Positions 40,720-49,538 of a stretch of DNA of 64,000 bases are shown here, piece by piece. Below the pieces are notes generated by a model. The model did not search any database. It was not told the origin of the DNA and saw only the letters and a program-made list of their open reading frames with translations. Position numbers and translations under genes: made by a program. Position 1 is the stretch's first letter. Each line of letters opens with the position of its first letter. Source of the stretch: Hyphomicrobiales bacterium (GTDB lineage: Bacteria; Pseudomonadota; Alphaproteobacteria; Rhizobiales; Rhizobiaceae); NCBI GenBank assembly GCA_900468535.1, contig UBTY01000041.1, positions 182,855 through 246,854 of the forward strand, given 5' to 3'.

Positions 40720-41775
40720 ATGAAGGCTGCGCGTATTCTCGAATACAACAAGCCCCTCGTCCTCGAGGACATCAAGGTTCCCGATATTCAGCCCGACGAG
40801 GTACTCGTGAAGGTCGCCGCCTGCGGCATGTGCCGCTCGGACGTGCTGCTTATCGATGGCTTCTTCCAGGGCTATGGCGATATTCCGCCCCCCGTCATTC
40901 CTGGTCATGAAATCACCGGAACAGTCGAGAAGATCGGTGGCGTTGTTGCCAAGGCCTCTGGCCTTTCGGAAGGTGATCATGTCGTCGTCTCGCCCGGATG
41001 GGGCGACGGCGTATGCAAGCATTGCCAGGTCGGCAACACGCATATCTGCGCCAATGTCCGTTGGCCGGGCTTTGGTCCTTATGGCGGCTTCGCCGAATAC
41101 ATCCCGGTGCCGGCCCGCTATGCCATCAAGGTCGCCAAACATCTCAAGTTCGAGCAGCTGGCACCACTGACGGATGCCGGACTGACCCCCTATCGCGGGC
41201 TCAAGAAGATCCGCGATGCTGGTGGCCTGGGACCAGACAAAGTCATCGGCGTATTCGGCATAGGCGGCCTCGGCACCTATGCCGTCCAGTATGCCAAACT
41301 TCTGGGCGCGGGTGGCCCAGTTGTTGCCGTCGCGCGAAACGAGGAAAAGCTTCAGGTCGCGAAGAAATACGGTGCCGACCATATCATCGCGATCGAGGGC
41401 AAGTCGTCGGAGGATGTCGGAAAAGAGCTCAAGAAGGCGACCGGCCAGGACAAGTTCGACGCCATCATCGACTGCGCGGGGGCGACGGAGATGATGCAGC
41501 TTGCCTTCTCACGCCTGGCGATCAGCGGGCACTATGCCGACGTCGGCTTCATCGGCGACCGGATCAACATTCCGCTGTTTCCACGCGTTTCCGGTGAGCA
41601 GACCTTTCACGGCTCATTCTGGGGAAACAACGCGGATCTGATCGAGGTCATGGCGCTGGCGGCCGAGGGCAAGATCCAGCACACGATCAAGACGATCTCG
41701 TTCAAGGATATCAACGAATACATCGATCTCATGCGGGACAACAAGATCGTCGGGCGCGCCGTGGTCACGTTCTGA
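40720..41775 (+). CDS. Zinc-dependent MDR alcohol dehydrogenase
   Basis: The 351-residue protein has the MDR layout: catalytic Zn ligand Cys in AACGMCRSDVLL, PPVIPGHEITGTVEKIG with the His-Glu pair, a reduced structural-zinc loop (VCKHCQVGNTHIC), and the Rossmann motif VFGIGGLGTYAVQYAKL (GxGGxG). NAD(P)-dependent oxidation of an alcohol is expected. The ATG at 40720 starts 12 bp after the GlcG-like gene. With the aldehyde dehydrogenase four genes on, it could turn an alcohol into an acid in two steps; which alcohol is unknown. Confidence 0.93.
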   Translation: MKAARILEYNKPLVLEDIKVPDIQPDEVLVKVAACGMCRSDVLLIDGFFQGYGDIPPPVIPGHEITGTVEKIGGVVAKASGLSEGDHVVVSPGWGDGVCKHCQVGNTHICANVRWPGFGPYGGFAEYIPVPARYAIKVAKHLKFEQLAPLTDAGLTPYRGLKKIRDAGGLGPDKVIGVFGIGGLGTYAVQYAKLLGAGGPVVAVARNEEKLQVAKKYGADHIIAIEGKSSEDVGKELKKATGQDKFDAIIDCAGATEMMQLAFSRLAISGHYADVGFIGDRINIPLFPRVSGEQTFHGSFWGNNADLIEVMALAAEGKIQHTIKTISFKDINEYIDLMRDNKIVGRAVVTF

Positions 41776-41823
41776 CGGCAAGCCTGCGAGAACCAAACCG
41801 AACAATATGTTTAGGAGACAATC

Positions 41824-42507
41824 ATGACCCAGCATGTCCTGTTCATCGTCACCAACGCAGCCGTGATCGGACCGCATAACCGGAAAACCGGCTTCTTCTT
41901 TGCGGAAGTCGCCCACCCGTTCGATGTCCTCGACACCGCCGGCATCGCGGTGGAATTCGCCTCGCCCGCCGGCGGGTGGACACCCTATGACGCATATGAC
42001 GAAAAGGACCCCGCCCAAAAGGCGTTCTTCGAGAGCAAGGCGTTTCGGCGGCTCAATCGCAGCCGCAAACTCAGCGAAGTGGATGCGGCCGACTACGACG
42101 CCATCCTTGTGCCCGGCGGCCTGGGGCCGATGGTCGACATACAGCGCAATGCGCAGGTACAGCACGCGGTCGCGCGCGCCTGGACGACGGACAAGCTGGT
42201 TACCGCCGTGTGTCACGGACCCTGCGCGTTGCTCGGCGTGGACGTCGGAGACGGCAAACCGTTCGTTCATGGCAAGAGGCTCACCGGCTTCTCCACGAAA
42301 GAGGAATACGACTATGCCCGCGAGGACGTGCCCTACGAACTCGAGGACGCGCTCAGAGCCGAGGGCGCGGACTATTCGTCGGTTGCCAACTGGCAGGAGC
42401 ATGTCGTCGTCGACGGACGCTTGATCACGGGCCAGAATCCCGCTTCGGCAGGTGAACTCGGGAAGAAGCTGCTCGCGGCCCTGCGAGACCGCGCCTCTTT
42501 GCCCTGA
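41824..42507 (+). CDS. DJ-1/PfpI-family protein (Hsp31-like)
   Basis: The 227-residue protein has the class I glutamine-amidotransferase-like fold with the nucleophile elbow VTAVCHGPCALLGV (reactive Cys), a Glu near GFFFAEVAHPFDVL and the region ILVPGGLGPMVDI. It resembles Hsp31/glyoxalase III-like enzymes that act on reactive aldehydes such as methylglyoxal. The ATG at 41824 has TAGGAG. The position between alcohol and aldehyde dehydrogenase genes fits aldehyde protection. Confidence 0.9.
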   Translation: MTQHVLFIVTNAAVIGPHNRKTGFFFAEVAHPFDVLDTAGIAVEFASPAGGWTPYDAYDEKDPAQKAFFESKAFRRLNRSRKLSEVDAADYDAILVPGGLGPMVDIQRNAQVQHAVARAWTTDKLVTAVCHGPCALLGVDVGDGKPFVHGKRLTGFSTKEEYDYAREDVPYELEDALRAEGADYSSVANWQEHVVVDGRLITGQNPASAGELGKKLLAALRDRASLP

Positions 42508-42535
42508 GGCAGCAACGTCAAACGGGAGAACCATC

Positions 42536-42838
42536 ATGCCGCAATCATCCGTGAAAATCACCGCCAGCCTGACCGCACATCCCGGCAAGGCGGATGAACT
42601 GCGCGAGCTGCTGATCGGCATGATGCCGCATTGCCGGGCAGAACCGGGAAATCTGCGCTGGGACGTATGGCGGGACACCGCAATGCCCACGCGCTACGTT
42701 CTCGATGAGCTTTATCGCGATACCGAGGCGGTCGAAGCCCATCGCCAGGCACCACACTATCAGGCCTATCTCGCCCGCGTTCCGGCACTGGCGGATCGCT
42801 CGGCGCTTGTCCTCGAAGCTGTCGCGCTCGGAGAATAA
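42536..42838 (+). CDS. ABM-domain small monooxygenase-like protein
   Basis: The 100-residue protein is a paralogue of that at 37297-37602: ASLTAHPGKADELRELLIGM, EPGNLRWDVWRD, YVLDELYRDTEAVEAHR and APHYQAYLARV. The ATG at 42536 has GGGAG upstream. The gap to the next gene, the aldehyde dehydrogenase, is 17 bp. A cofactor-free quinone/quinol oxygenase role is typical of the fold but not proven. Confidence 0.9.
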   Translation: MPQSSVKITASLTAHPGKADELRELLIGMMPHCRAEPGNLRWDVWRDTAMPTRYVLDELYRDTEAVEAHRQAPHYQAYLARVPALADRSALVLEAVALGE

Positions 42839-42855
42839 CTGGAACGGAGGATCTC

Positions 42856-44232
42856 ATGCTTGAAGTCGTGCAAGCCTATGATCGCGAACATATCGCCGAT
42901 CTTCCGACGGACAACGCTGCAGCGCTCGAACGCAAGCTGACCGTCGCCCGCAAACGCTTCGAAGATCGAGGCGGCTGGCTGAAGCCGCACCAGCGTCGGG
43001 CAATTCTCCTCCGCCTTGCCGATCTGGTTCTGCAGCAACGCGAGACGTTCGCAAAACGCATCGCACGAGAAGGCGGCAAGCCCTACACCGATGCATTGGT
43101 AGAAACCGATCGGGCGATCGATGGGATTCAAAACGCCGCCGAACTGCTTCGCACCCGTGGCGGCACCGAGATACCGATGGGCCTCACCCCGGCCAGCGAG
43201 GGCCGCCGGGCCTGGACGATCCTGGAGCCCATCGGCGTTGTTGCTGCGATCTCGGCATTCAACCATCCCCTCAATCTCATTGTGCACCAGATCGCACCCG
43301 CGATCGCCACGGGCTGCCCCGTCATCGTCAAGCCAGCCGCCGCCACGCCGCTTAGCTGCCTGGAGCTGGTCAAGCTCGTCCATGAAGCAGGCATGCCGGA
43401 TGGCTGGGTCCAGACCCTGCTTCCCGAGAGCCGCGATCTGTCGAGCGCCTTTGCTAGCGATCCGCGGATCGCCTTCCTGAGCTTCATCGGCTCAGCCGCG
43501 GTGGGTTGGCATTTGCGCGCCAATCTGGCGCCAGGAACCCGCTGCGCACTCGAGCACGGCGGCGTGGCCCCTGTTATCATCGACCAGACTGCCGATATCG
43601 ACGCAATCATCGAACCGCTCGCGAAGGGAGGTTACTATCATGCGGGTCAGGTTTGCGTCTCCGTCCAACGCATCTATGTCCATAAGTCTCTCAAGGATGC
43701 CTTCGTCGAACGGTTCGCCGAGCGTGTCGGGCGACTGCGCGTCGGAGACCCACTGCTTGCCCAAACCGAAGTCGGCCCACTCATTACGCCGGCAGAGGCC
43801 GATCGGGTCGCGGACTGGGTGGCGCAAGCCGCTTCGGACGGTGCGCGCCTTATCGGAGGCGGACGCCTCAGCAGCACGACATTGGCGCCTGCTGTTCTCC
43901 TGGAGCCGCCCAAAAAATCGAAGGCGTCACATGAGGAAGTGTTCGGCCCGGTCGCCTGCATCTTCCCATTTTCCAGTCTCGATGAAGCCATTCACGAGGC
44001 AAATTCGCTGCCGGTCTCATTTCAGAGCAGCATCTTCACGCGTGATCTCGCCGTTGCGCTCAAGACGGCCGAATGCCTTGATGCCTCGACTGTTATGGTC
44101 AATGACCACAGCGCGTTTAGAACCGACTGGATGCCGTTTGCCGGTCGGCGGACATCAGGCTATGGAGTCGGCGGCATTCCCTATACCGCGCATGAGATGA
44201 CGGCCGAGAAGATGATTGTTTTCAAGCAGTGA
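42856..44232 (+). CDS. NAD(P)-dependent aldehyde dehydrogenase
   Basis: The 458-residue protein has the ALDH landmarks: AISAFNHPLNLIVHQ (Asn of the active site), VIVKPAAATPLS (cofactor Lys), FIGSAAVGWHL, LEHGGVAPVII (general base Glu) and AGQVCVSVQRIYVH with the catalytic Cys. It is close to the phosphonoacetaldehyde/lactaldehyde dehydrogenase branch by its shorter length and its GGYYHAGQVC motif. It ends the five-gene operon that starts at 40276. Confidence 0.93.
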   Translation: MLEVVQAYDREHIADLPTDNAAALERKLTVARKRFEDRGGWLKPHQRRAILLRLADLVLQQRETFAKRIAREGGKPYTDALVETDRAIDGIQNAAELLRTRGGTEIPMGLTPASEGRRAWTILEPIGVVAAISAFNHPLNLIVHQIAPAIATGCPVIVKPAAATPLSCLELVKLVHEAGMPDGWVQTLLPESRDLSSAFASDPRIAFLSFIGSAAVGWHLRANLAPGTRCALEHGGVAPVIIDQTADIDAIIEPLAKGGYYHAGQVCVSVQRIYVHKSLKDAFVERFAERVGRLRVGDPLLAQTEVGPLITPAEADRVADWVAQAASDGARLIGGGRLSSTTLAPAVLLEPPKKSKASHEEVFGPVACIFPFSSLDEAIHEANSLPVSFQSSIFTRDLAVALKTAECLDASTVMVNDHSAFRTDWMPFAGRRTSGYGVGGIPYTAHEMTAEKMIVFKQ

Positions 44233-44526
44233 AGGACGTGCATGGTCATTCTAAACAGCTCAAAATGGTGTCGCCGTAGCCGAGGCAACTGCGATCCATG
44301 ATGTTTGCGCCTCTCGGAGAGACATCGGCCTTGACGAAGGCCGAACCTCCGGCCACACTAAAAAGGTGACATTTTCACACCACTTTTAATCTGAATATCC
44401 GGCGCGCGGCCCATTCCCTTGAATTAATCTTGCCAGAGGAAATGCGACGGCGCAGGAATTGTCCGCGGCGCGGGTGAAGCGCTGAATTGTCCAGAACCAT
44501 CGCAGTTAAGTGAAGCAGGCGTAGAC
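44233..44526. other. Intergenic region before first sigma gene
   Basis: This 294-bp stretch has no gene that I can support. It contains GGTG-N9-CACC (44365-44381) inside an imperfect A/T-flanked palindrome (44359-44388), which could be a regulator site, possibly iron-related. I could not match it to a known Fur, Irr or RirA site. Confidence 0.4.
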
Positions 44527-45024
44527 ATGAGTTGGGATCTGCATAGTCTTTTCCGACACCACGCGAACGGAATCGCCCGCTCATTGCGCCGCAGCGGGTT
44601 TAGAGACGATGTTGCAGCCGACCTAACGCAAGACACGTTCCTGCGTGTGATTATCAAACCTCCGGCTAACGACGTCCAGAACCACAACCCAAAATCCTAC
44701 CTCTATAAGGCCGCCCGCAACCTTGGGGTCAATCATCGGCGGCGCGAGGCGCTGATCGAGACTGTCGATCTCGAGCAGGCGGCGGAGATCGTCGATCCCG
44801 CGCCATCACCCGAACGCATCGTCTATTCGCGGCAGTGCCTCGTGCAAACGCACCAAGCGCTCGGTGAGCTGCCGGAGCGCACCCGGCAAGCCTTCGAGAT
44901 GCACCGACTGGGCGAGCGAACGATCGCCGAGGTAGCCGAGGAATTGGGCATTTCCACCACCCGCGCCTGGTCGCTGATCCGCGACGCCTACCGGCACCTC
45001 GTCCTGCGCGTCGGCACATTCTGA
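44527..45024 (+). CDS. FecI-type ECF sigma factor
   Basis: The 165-residue protein has sigma region 2 (DVAADLTQDTFLRVI, then PKSYLYKAARNLGVNHRRRE) and region 4 (LGELPERTRQAFEMHRLGER, then TIAEVAEELGISTTRAWSLI). It is the typical size of iron-starvation ECF sigma factors and is followed by FecR-type and TonB-receptor genes, the classic cell-surface signalling trio. It should direct RNA polymerase to the receptor promoter when the cognate siderophore binds. The region just upstream holds an imperfect palindrome. Confidence 0.92.
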   Translation: MSWDLHSLFRHHANGIARSLRRSGFRDDVAADLTQDTFLRVIIKPPANDVQNHNPKSYLYKAARNLGVNHRRREALIETVDLEQAAEIVDPAPSPERIVYSRQCLVQTHQALGELPERTRQAFEMHRLGERTIAEVAEELGISTTRAWSLIRDAYRHLVLRVGTF

Positions 45025-45044
45025 ATATTCCCAGGACGATTAGA

Positions 45045-45080
45045 GAAAATTCACGCGGCTCGTTTGTATAAGAGATAGGG
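45045..45080 (+). promoter_or_regulatory. Putative ECF-sigma promoter before fecR-type gene
   Basis: GAAAA, then 11 nt later CGTTTGTA (45061-45068) and AGGG, match in order and spacing the sequence at 46093-46128 in front of the receptor gene. The two share GAAAA, GGCyCGTTTGTA, AG and AGGG. The shared element is probably the target of the adjacent sigma factor. Confidence 0.5.
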
Positions 45081-45112
45081 CATCTAAGGGCCGATCTCCT
45101 GGAAGGATGACT

Positions 45113-46072
45113 ATGAACGAGACGACACCGGATCAGGATCGTCTGCTGGACGAAGCGATAGACCTGATCATCCGGCATCAGAACGACCCGGATAATCCCG
45201 TTGCACAGGAGATGATCCGCGCCTGGCGCGGCCGTAGCCTCGACAATGAACAAGCGTGGCAGCGTGTGTCGAAAATCCACGGCGCATCCGGCCTGATCCT
45301 CAGCGAGCGGCGCAAGATCGAGCGCCGCGAGGGCCTCGGCCTGACACGGCGCAACCTCATGATCGGCGGGCTCGCCGCCTTCGGCCTGGGAACTGCCGGC
45401 TACTCCATCGTTCCGAGCCTGCTGCTTAGAACCCAAGCGGACTACATGACGGCCAAAGGCGAGATACGCCGTATCGACCTGCCCGATGGCAGCGTGGCCA
45501 CGCTCGGCCCCGAAAGCGCGATCGCGCTCGATTTCAGCGGCGACGCCCGCACCGTGGACCTTCTCGCAGGCATGTCATTCTTCGAGGTTGAAAGCGATGC
45601 CAACCGCCCCTTTTCCGTTTTGTCGGACAGCATGCGGGCAACGGCCCTTGGCACGGCCTTCGATGTATCGGATGACGCCGGGGTGCTTTCTGTCGGCGTC
45701 GATCATGGTCTTGTCGACGTGCGGGCGGCGGGCGCTCCGGAGACCATCGCATCCCTGACGACGGGCCAATGGATCACCGTCGACCCAACCTCCGGCGAAG
45801 TCGACCGCGGCCAGCGCGAAGCGGGGCAGATCGCATCCTGGCGCGACAAGCTGCTCATCGCGGAAAGGGAGACCGTGTCGGCCCTCGCAGCCCGTATCGG
45901 TCGCTGGCTTCCCGGCCGCATCATCATCGCCGACAGTCTTGTCGGTCGCCAGCGCGTCAGCGGTGTTTTCGACCTCAACGATCCGCTGCGCGCGCTTCAG
46001 GCCGCGGTGCACCCGGCCGGCGCGCGGGTACGTCAGGTCACGCCCTATGTCACCGTCGTTTCCAGCATTTGA
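45113..46072 (+). CDS. FecR-type anti-sigma/transmembrane signal transducer
   Basis: The 319-residue protein has an N-terminal DUF4880-like cytoplasmic part (EAIDLIIRHQNDPDNPVA, then AWRGRSLDNEQAWQRV), one membrane segment (RNLMIGGLAAFGLGTAGYSI) and a periplasmic FecR domain (RRIDLPDGSVATLGPESAIA, then FFEVESDANRPFSVL and ALGTAFDVS). It should relay receptor occupancy to the sigma factor. ATGs at 45107 and 45113 are in frame; GGAAGG directly precedes 45107, so 45113 has the better spacing. Confidence 0.92.
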   Translation: MNETTPDQDRLLDEAIDLIIRHQNDPDNPVAQEMIRAWRGRSLDNEQAWQRVSKIHGASGLILSERRKIERREGLGLTRRNLMIGGLAAFGLGTAGYSIVPSLLLRTQADYMTAKGEIRRIDLPDGSVATLGPESAIALDFSGDARTVDLLAGMSFFEVESDANRPFSVLSDSMRATALGTAFDVSDDAGVLSVGVDHGLVDVRAAGAPETIASLTTGQWITVDPTSGEVDRGQREAGQIASWRDKLLIAERETVSALAARIGRWLPGRIIIADSLVGRQRVSGVFDLNDPLRALQAAVHPAGARVRQVTPYVTVVSSI

Positions 46073-46092
46073 AAAAAGTTGAGTGAAAAAGT

Positions 46093-46128
46093 GAAAAAAT
46101 CGCGGGCCCGTTTGTAACAGTAAAAGGG
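46093..46128 (+). promoter_or_regulatory. Putative ECF-sigma promoter before first TonB receptor
   Basis: GAAAAA followed by GGGCCCGTTTGTA and AG..AAAGGG has the same spacing as the element at 45045-45080. It lies 70-106 bp before the receptor start. Confidence 0.5.
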
Positions 46129-46198
46129 ACGACGGCATAAGCATGTCCGGCATGGCCGCTCGCTCCGGAATATAGGCAGACATGGAGTGGCCAAGAGT

Positions 46199-48643
46199 AT
46201 GATGCGCGGGACCGGCGAAACGATTTTCAGAAGCACGGGTAAAGCACTGGTAACGGCGCTGATGATGACGACGGCAATCGGCGTCGGCCTTGCCGTCGGT
46301 GGACGTCAAGCGTCCGCGCAGGCGCAAGCCCAGGTCTCCTTCTCCGTCCCCGCCGGCCCGCTGAGCAACGCGCTGACAGCCTTCGGTCGACAGGCCGGGC
46401 TGCAGGTCACCTATCTCGCTTCCGCTGCATCGGGAAAGACATCGCCGGGCTTCTCCGGCTCGGCCACACCGCAGGCTGCGCTGTCGAAGATTCTCGCCGG
46501 ATCCGGTCTGCTCTTCTCCTTCCCTAATGCCACGACGGTTGCGATCTCCACGGCGGCTGGCGGATCGGCCGGCACCGCGAACGACAATTCGACCGTGCTC
46601 CAGCCAATCGTGGTCGCCACGGAATCCGCGCAGGCCGACAACAGCACCGTCACCGCCAAGTTCAGCAGCGCTGCCACCAAGCTGGACACGCCGCTCGTCA
46701 GGACGGCGCGATCGGTTTCTGTCGTCACGCGGAAGGAGCTCGAGCAGCGCGACGCGCAGACCATTCTCGAAGCCGTCCGCTATTCCGCCGGCGTGACGAC
46801 GAGCCAGAGCGGCTTCGACCCGCGCTTCGACGAGCTGCATATCCGCGGCACCGAGGCGACGTTTACCAGCGACTACAAGGACGGTCTGCAGCAGCCCTAC
46901 ATGAACTTCTCAATGTTCAGAACGGAGCCCTACTCGCTGGAGCGCGTCGAGGTCGTAAAGGGACCAATCTCCATCCTTTACGGCGCCGGAACACCTGCAG
47001 GCATCATCAACAAGGTTTCAAAATTCGCCGACGGTAGCCGTATCCGCGAAGTCGAGGCCATGTACGGCACCAAGGATCGCGGGCAGTTCGCCTTCGACCT
47101 TGGCGATACCATCGGCGAGAATGACGACCTGTCCTATCGCCTTGTCGGACTTGCCCGCAAAGGCGAGACGAATTTCGACATCGAGGACGACAGCTATCTG
47201 TTGCAACCGTCGCTGACATGGCAGCCCTCCGATCAGACCAAAGTCACGCTGTATGGCCTCGCGCAGAATATCGAGACGGATGGATCCGTCAGCGCCCTCA
47301 TCGATCAGTATGGCGCCGTTCGAGACATGCGGGCGAGTGATCCGAAATACGATTACCAGAAGACCAAGCAGCAGCAGGCCGGATATCAGGTCGAGCATGA
47401 ATTCAACGACCTCGTGACCTTCCGGCAGAACGTCCGCTATTCCCACCTCGGTCTGGAGGCCCGCTATCTGGAAATAGCCGGTTATGACGGGGACATTGTG
47501 CACAGATATCCCGTTGCCTTTCGCGAGAACATGAACGTTTTCCAAACGGATAATCAGTTGGAATGGACGTTCGATACCGGCGCGGCATCGCACAAGCTCC
47601 TGACCGGCGTCGACTACATGAAAGCAGGATCTACGTTCCGCTATGGTTATGGCGTGACGGATTTTACCGATCCGGCTTTTGATTTCTCATTCGACCTCGA
47701 TCTGTCCAACCCCGTCTATGGCATATCCGGCCCGACCGCGGGCCTAGACAATTACCAGCAACGAGCGCGTCTTCAGCAGACTGGCCTTTACGCGATCGAC
47801 CAGATCGAAGTCGACAAATGGAACTTCACGCTCGGCGGTCGCCAGACATGGGTTCAGCAGACCAACGGCGGGCAGAGCGACGGCGCACCGATCGATGATC
47901 ATCTCGCCACCGGCGCCTTCAGCATGCAGGCAAGCGCCCTCTACGCCTTCGACAACGGCATTTCGCCCTATATCAGCTACGCGACGTCCTTCTTGCCGGT
48001 GACCAACCGTTCGGTCTCCGGCGAAATCCTTGATCCCGCGAAGGGCGAGCAGACCGAGGTCGGCGTGAAATACCAACCGCCCGGCACCGATATCCTGCTG
48101 TCGGCAGCCGCCTACCATCTCGTGGAGAAGAACAAGCCCGCCCTGGATCCGGATGATCCTACGGCAACGTTCTATCGCTCGATCGGCGAAGTTACCAACA
48201 ACGGAATCGAGCTCGAGGCCCGCGCCCAGGTCGCCGAGGGTTGGGACCTGATCGCCGCCTACACCTACACGCACGCCGAGATCACCGGCGGCGACTTTGT
48301 CGGCAACGAACCCGCCGTCACGCCGCCCCACGTTGCAAGCCTGTGGGCCAACTACACCTTCGCGGAAGGAAGCGCCGTTCCCGGTCTTTCTGCCGGCGCG
48401 GGCATCCGCTATGCGAGCGCCAACTACACCGGCACCGATAACACGACCAAGAACGATGCGAGCGTCTATTTCGACGCCGCGATCGGCTATGATTTCGGTG
48501 CCATCGACAAGAAATACAACGGACTGACGGCAGCGTTGAACGTTCGAAACATCGCAGACGAGCGCGACACGATCTGCAACGAAGGCTCCTGCTACCTGGG
48601 TCAGGGACGCAACATCACCGCGTCGCTGAAGTATCGCTGGTAA
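46199..48643 (+). CDS. TonB-dependent siderophore receptor with N-terminal signalling (STN) domain
   Basis: The product of about 814 residues has a signal peptide ending near QASAQA, an STN domain (VSFSVPAGPLSNALTAFGRQ, then ATPQAALSKILAGSG) and a plug (RTARSVSVVTRKELEQRDAQ, then VEVVKGPISILYGAG). A 22-strand barrel follows, ending in the C-terminal aromatic SLKYRW. The STN domain means it takes part in transcription signalling through the FecR-type protein, like FecA/FpvA. The start may be ATG 46199 or GTG 46187. The siderophore is unknown; the linked transporter is FhuBCD-like. The plug and barrel order is typical of TonB-dependent siderophore receptors. Confidence 0.93.
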   Translation: MMRGTGETIFRSTGKALVTALMMTTAIGVGLAVGGRQASAQAQAQVSFSVPAGPLSNALTAFGRQAGLQVTYLASAASGKTSPGFSGSATPQAALSKILAGSGLLFSFPNATTVAISTAAGGSAGTANDNSTVLQPIVVATESAQADNSTVTAKFSSAATKLDTPLVRTARSVSVVTRKELEQRDAQTILEAVRYSAGVTTSQSGFDPRFDELHIRGTEATFTSDYKDGLQQPYMNFSMFRTEPYSLERVEVVKGPISILYGAGTPAGIINKVSKFADGSRIREVEAMYGTKDRGQFAFDLGDTIGENDDLSYRLVGLARKGETNFDIEDDSYLLQPSLTWQPSDQTKVTLYGLAQNIETDGSVSALIDQYGAVRDMRASDPKYDYQKTKQQQAGYQVEHEFNDLVTFRQNVRYSHLGLEARYLEIAGYDGDIVHRYPVAFRENMNVFQTDNQLEWTFDTGAASHKLLTGVDYMKAGSTFRYGYGVTDFTDPAFDFSFDLDLSNPVYGISGPTAGLDNYQQRARLQQTGLYAIDQIEVDKWNFTLGGRQTWVQQTNGGQSDGAPIDDHLATGAFSMQASALYAFDNGISPYISYATSFLPVTNRSVSGEILDPAKGEQTEVGVKYQPPGTDILLSAAAYHLVEKNKPALDPDDPTATFYRSIGEVTNNGIELEARAQVAEGWDLIAAYTYTHAEITGGDFVGNEPAVTPPHVASLWANYTFAEGSAVPGLSAGAGIRYASANYTGTDNTTKNDASVYFDAAIGYDFGAIDKKYNGLTAALNVRNIADERDTICNEGSCYLGQGRNITASLKYRW

Positions 48644-48734
48644 TCTCCCACGAGATCATCCGCCACATCGGCATATGACATCCCCTGCGTCGCTTAGCGA
48701 CCGGGGATCTGTAATGACAGAATGAGGTCTTTCA

Positions 48735-49538
48735 TTGAGCGATCACAGGAACCTGTCCGAAGGCGCGGCGTCATTCGTTGTTGACGGTGTTGGCCTCTCG
48801 ATCGGCGGGGCCACCATCCTGCAGGATATAGACCTGGTGTTTCCCGCCGGCGAGGTCGTTGCGCTGGTCGGTCACAATGGCTCCGGCAAATCCAGCCTCC
48901 TGAAGATGCTCGCCCGACAGCTGACGCCAACCGCTGGATCGATACGCTACGGCGGAGATGATTTAATGCACTCCAGCGAGCGCACATTCGCTCGCTCCGT
49001 CGCCTATCTGCCGCAGGACGTGAACTCCGGTTCGGACATGACGGTTCGCGAGCTGGTCAGCTGCGGCCGCTACCCCTGGCATGGACCGCTTGGCCGCTTT
49101 TCGAAAATCGACGCCGAAAAGGTCGACCTCGCGCTCAAGGCGACCCATGTGGAGGGCTCGGCCGATCGTATCGTCGGCACATTATCTGGCGGCGAGCGGC
49201 AACGGGCCTGGATCGCGATGCTGATCGCACAGGATGCGCGTTGTCTGCTTCTCGATGAACCGACCGCCGCCCTCGATATCGCCCACCAGATCGAGGTGCT
49301 TTCGCTCGTCCGGCGGCTTGCGCACGAAGGCGGGCGGAGCGTCATCATCGTTCTGCACGACATCAACATGGCCGCCCGCTTCTGCGATCGTATTCACGCG
49401 CTGAAGCGGGGACGGGTCGTGGCAAGCGGTGCACCCGGCGACATCCTGCAGCCGGCCACCCTGCACGAGATCTACGGGATCGACATGGCGATCATCCCTG
49501 CCCCAAACCTCAGCCACCCGCTTGCCTATGTCCCGTGA
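48735..49538 (+). CDS. Siderophore ABC transporter ATPase (FhuC-like)
   Basis: The 267-residue ATPase has VALVGHNGSGKSSLLKML (Walker A), TLSGGERQRAW (signature), RCLLLDEPTAALDIAHQ (Walker B) and VIIVLHDINMAARFCD (H loop). The start is TTG at 48735 with GAGG 8 nt upstream, 91 bp after the receptor gene. It overlaps the binding-protein gene by 11 bp. The order ATPase, binding protein, double permease is that of FhuC, FhuD and FhuB. Confidence 0.93.
   Translation: MSDHRNLSEGAASFVVDGVGLSIGGATILQDIDLVFPAGEVVALVGHNGSGKSSLLKMLARQLTPTAGSIRYGGDDLMHSSERTFARSVAYLPQDVNSGSDMTVRELVSCGRYPWHGPLGRFSKIDAEKVDLALKATHVEGSADRIVGTLSGGERQRAWIAMLIAQDARCLLLDEPTAALDIAHQIEVLSLVRRLAHEGGRSVIIVLHDINMAARFCDRIHALKRGRVVASGAPGDILQPATLHEIYGIDMAIIPAPNLSHPLAYVP

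Noticed and set aside
44359..44388. A/T-flanked imperfect palindrome as a Fur or Irr box
   Set aside because: It does not fit the Fur (GATAATGATAATCATTATC-like) or Irr (TTTAGAA-N3-TTCTAAA-like) patterns I remember, so it is reported only as an unexplained palindrome.
45575..46840. 421-codon reverse frame over the FecR/receptor junction
   Set aside because: It spans two real forward genes and the shared promoter element, and its composition is unlike a protein.
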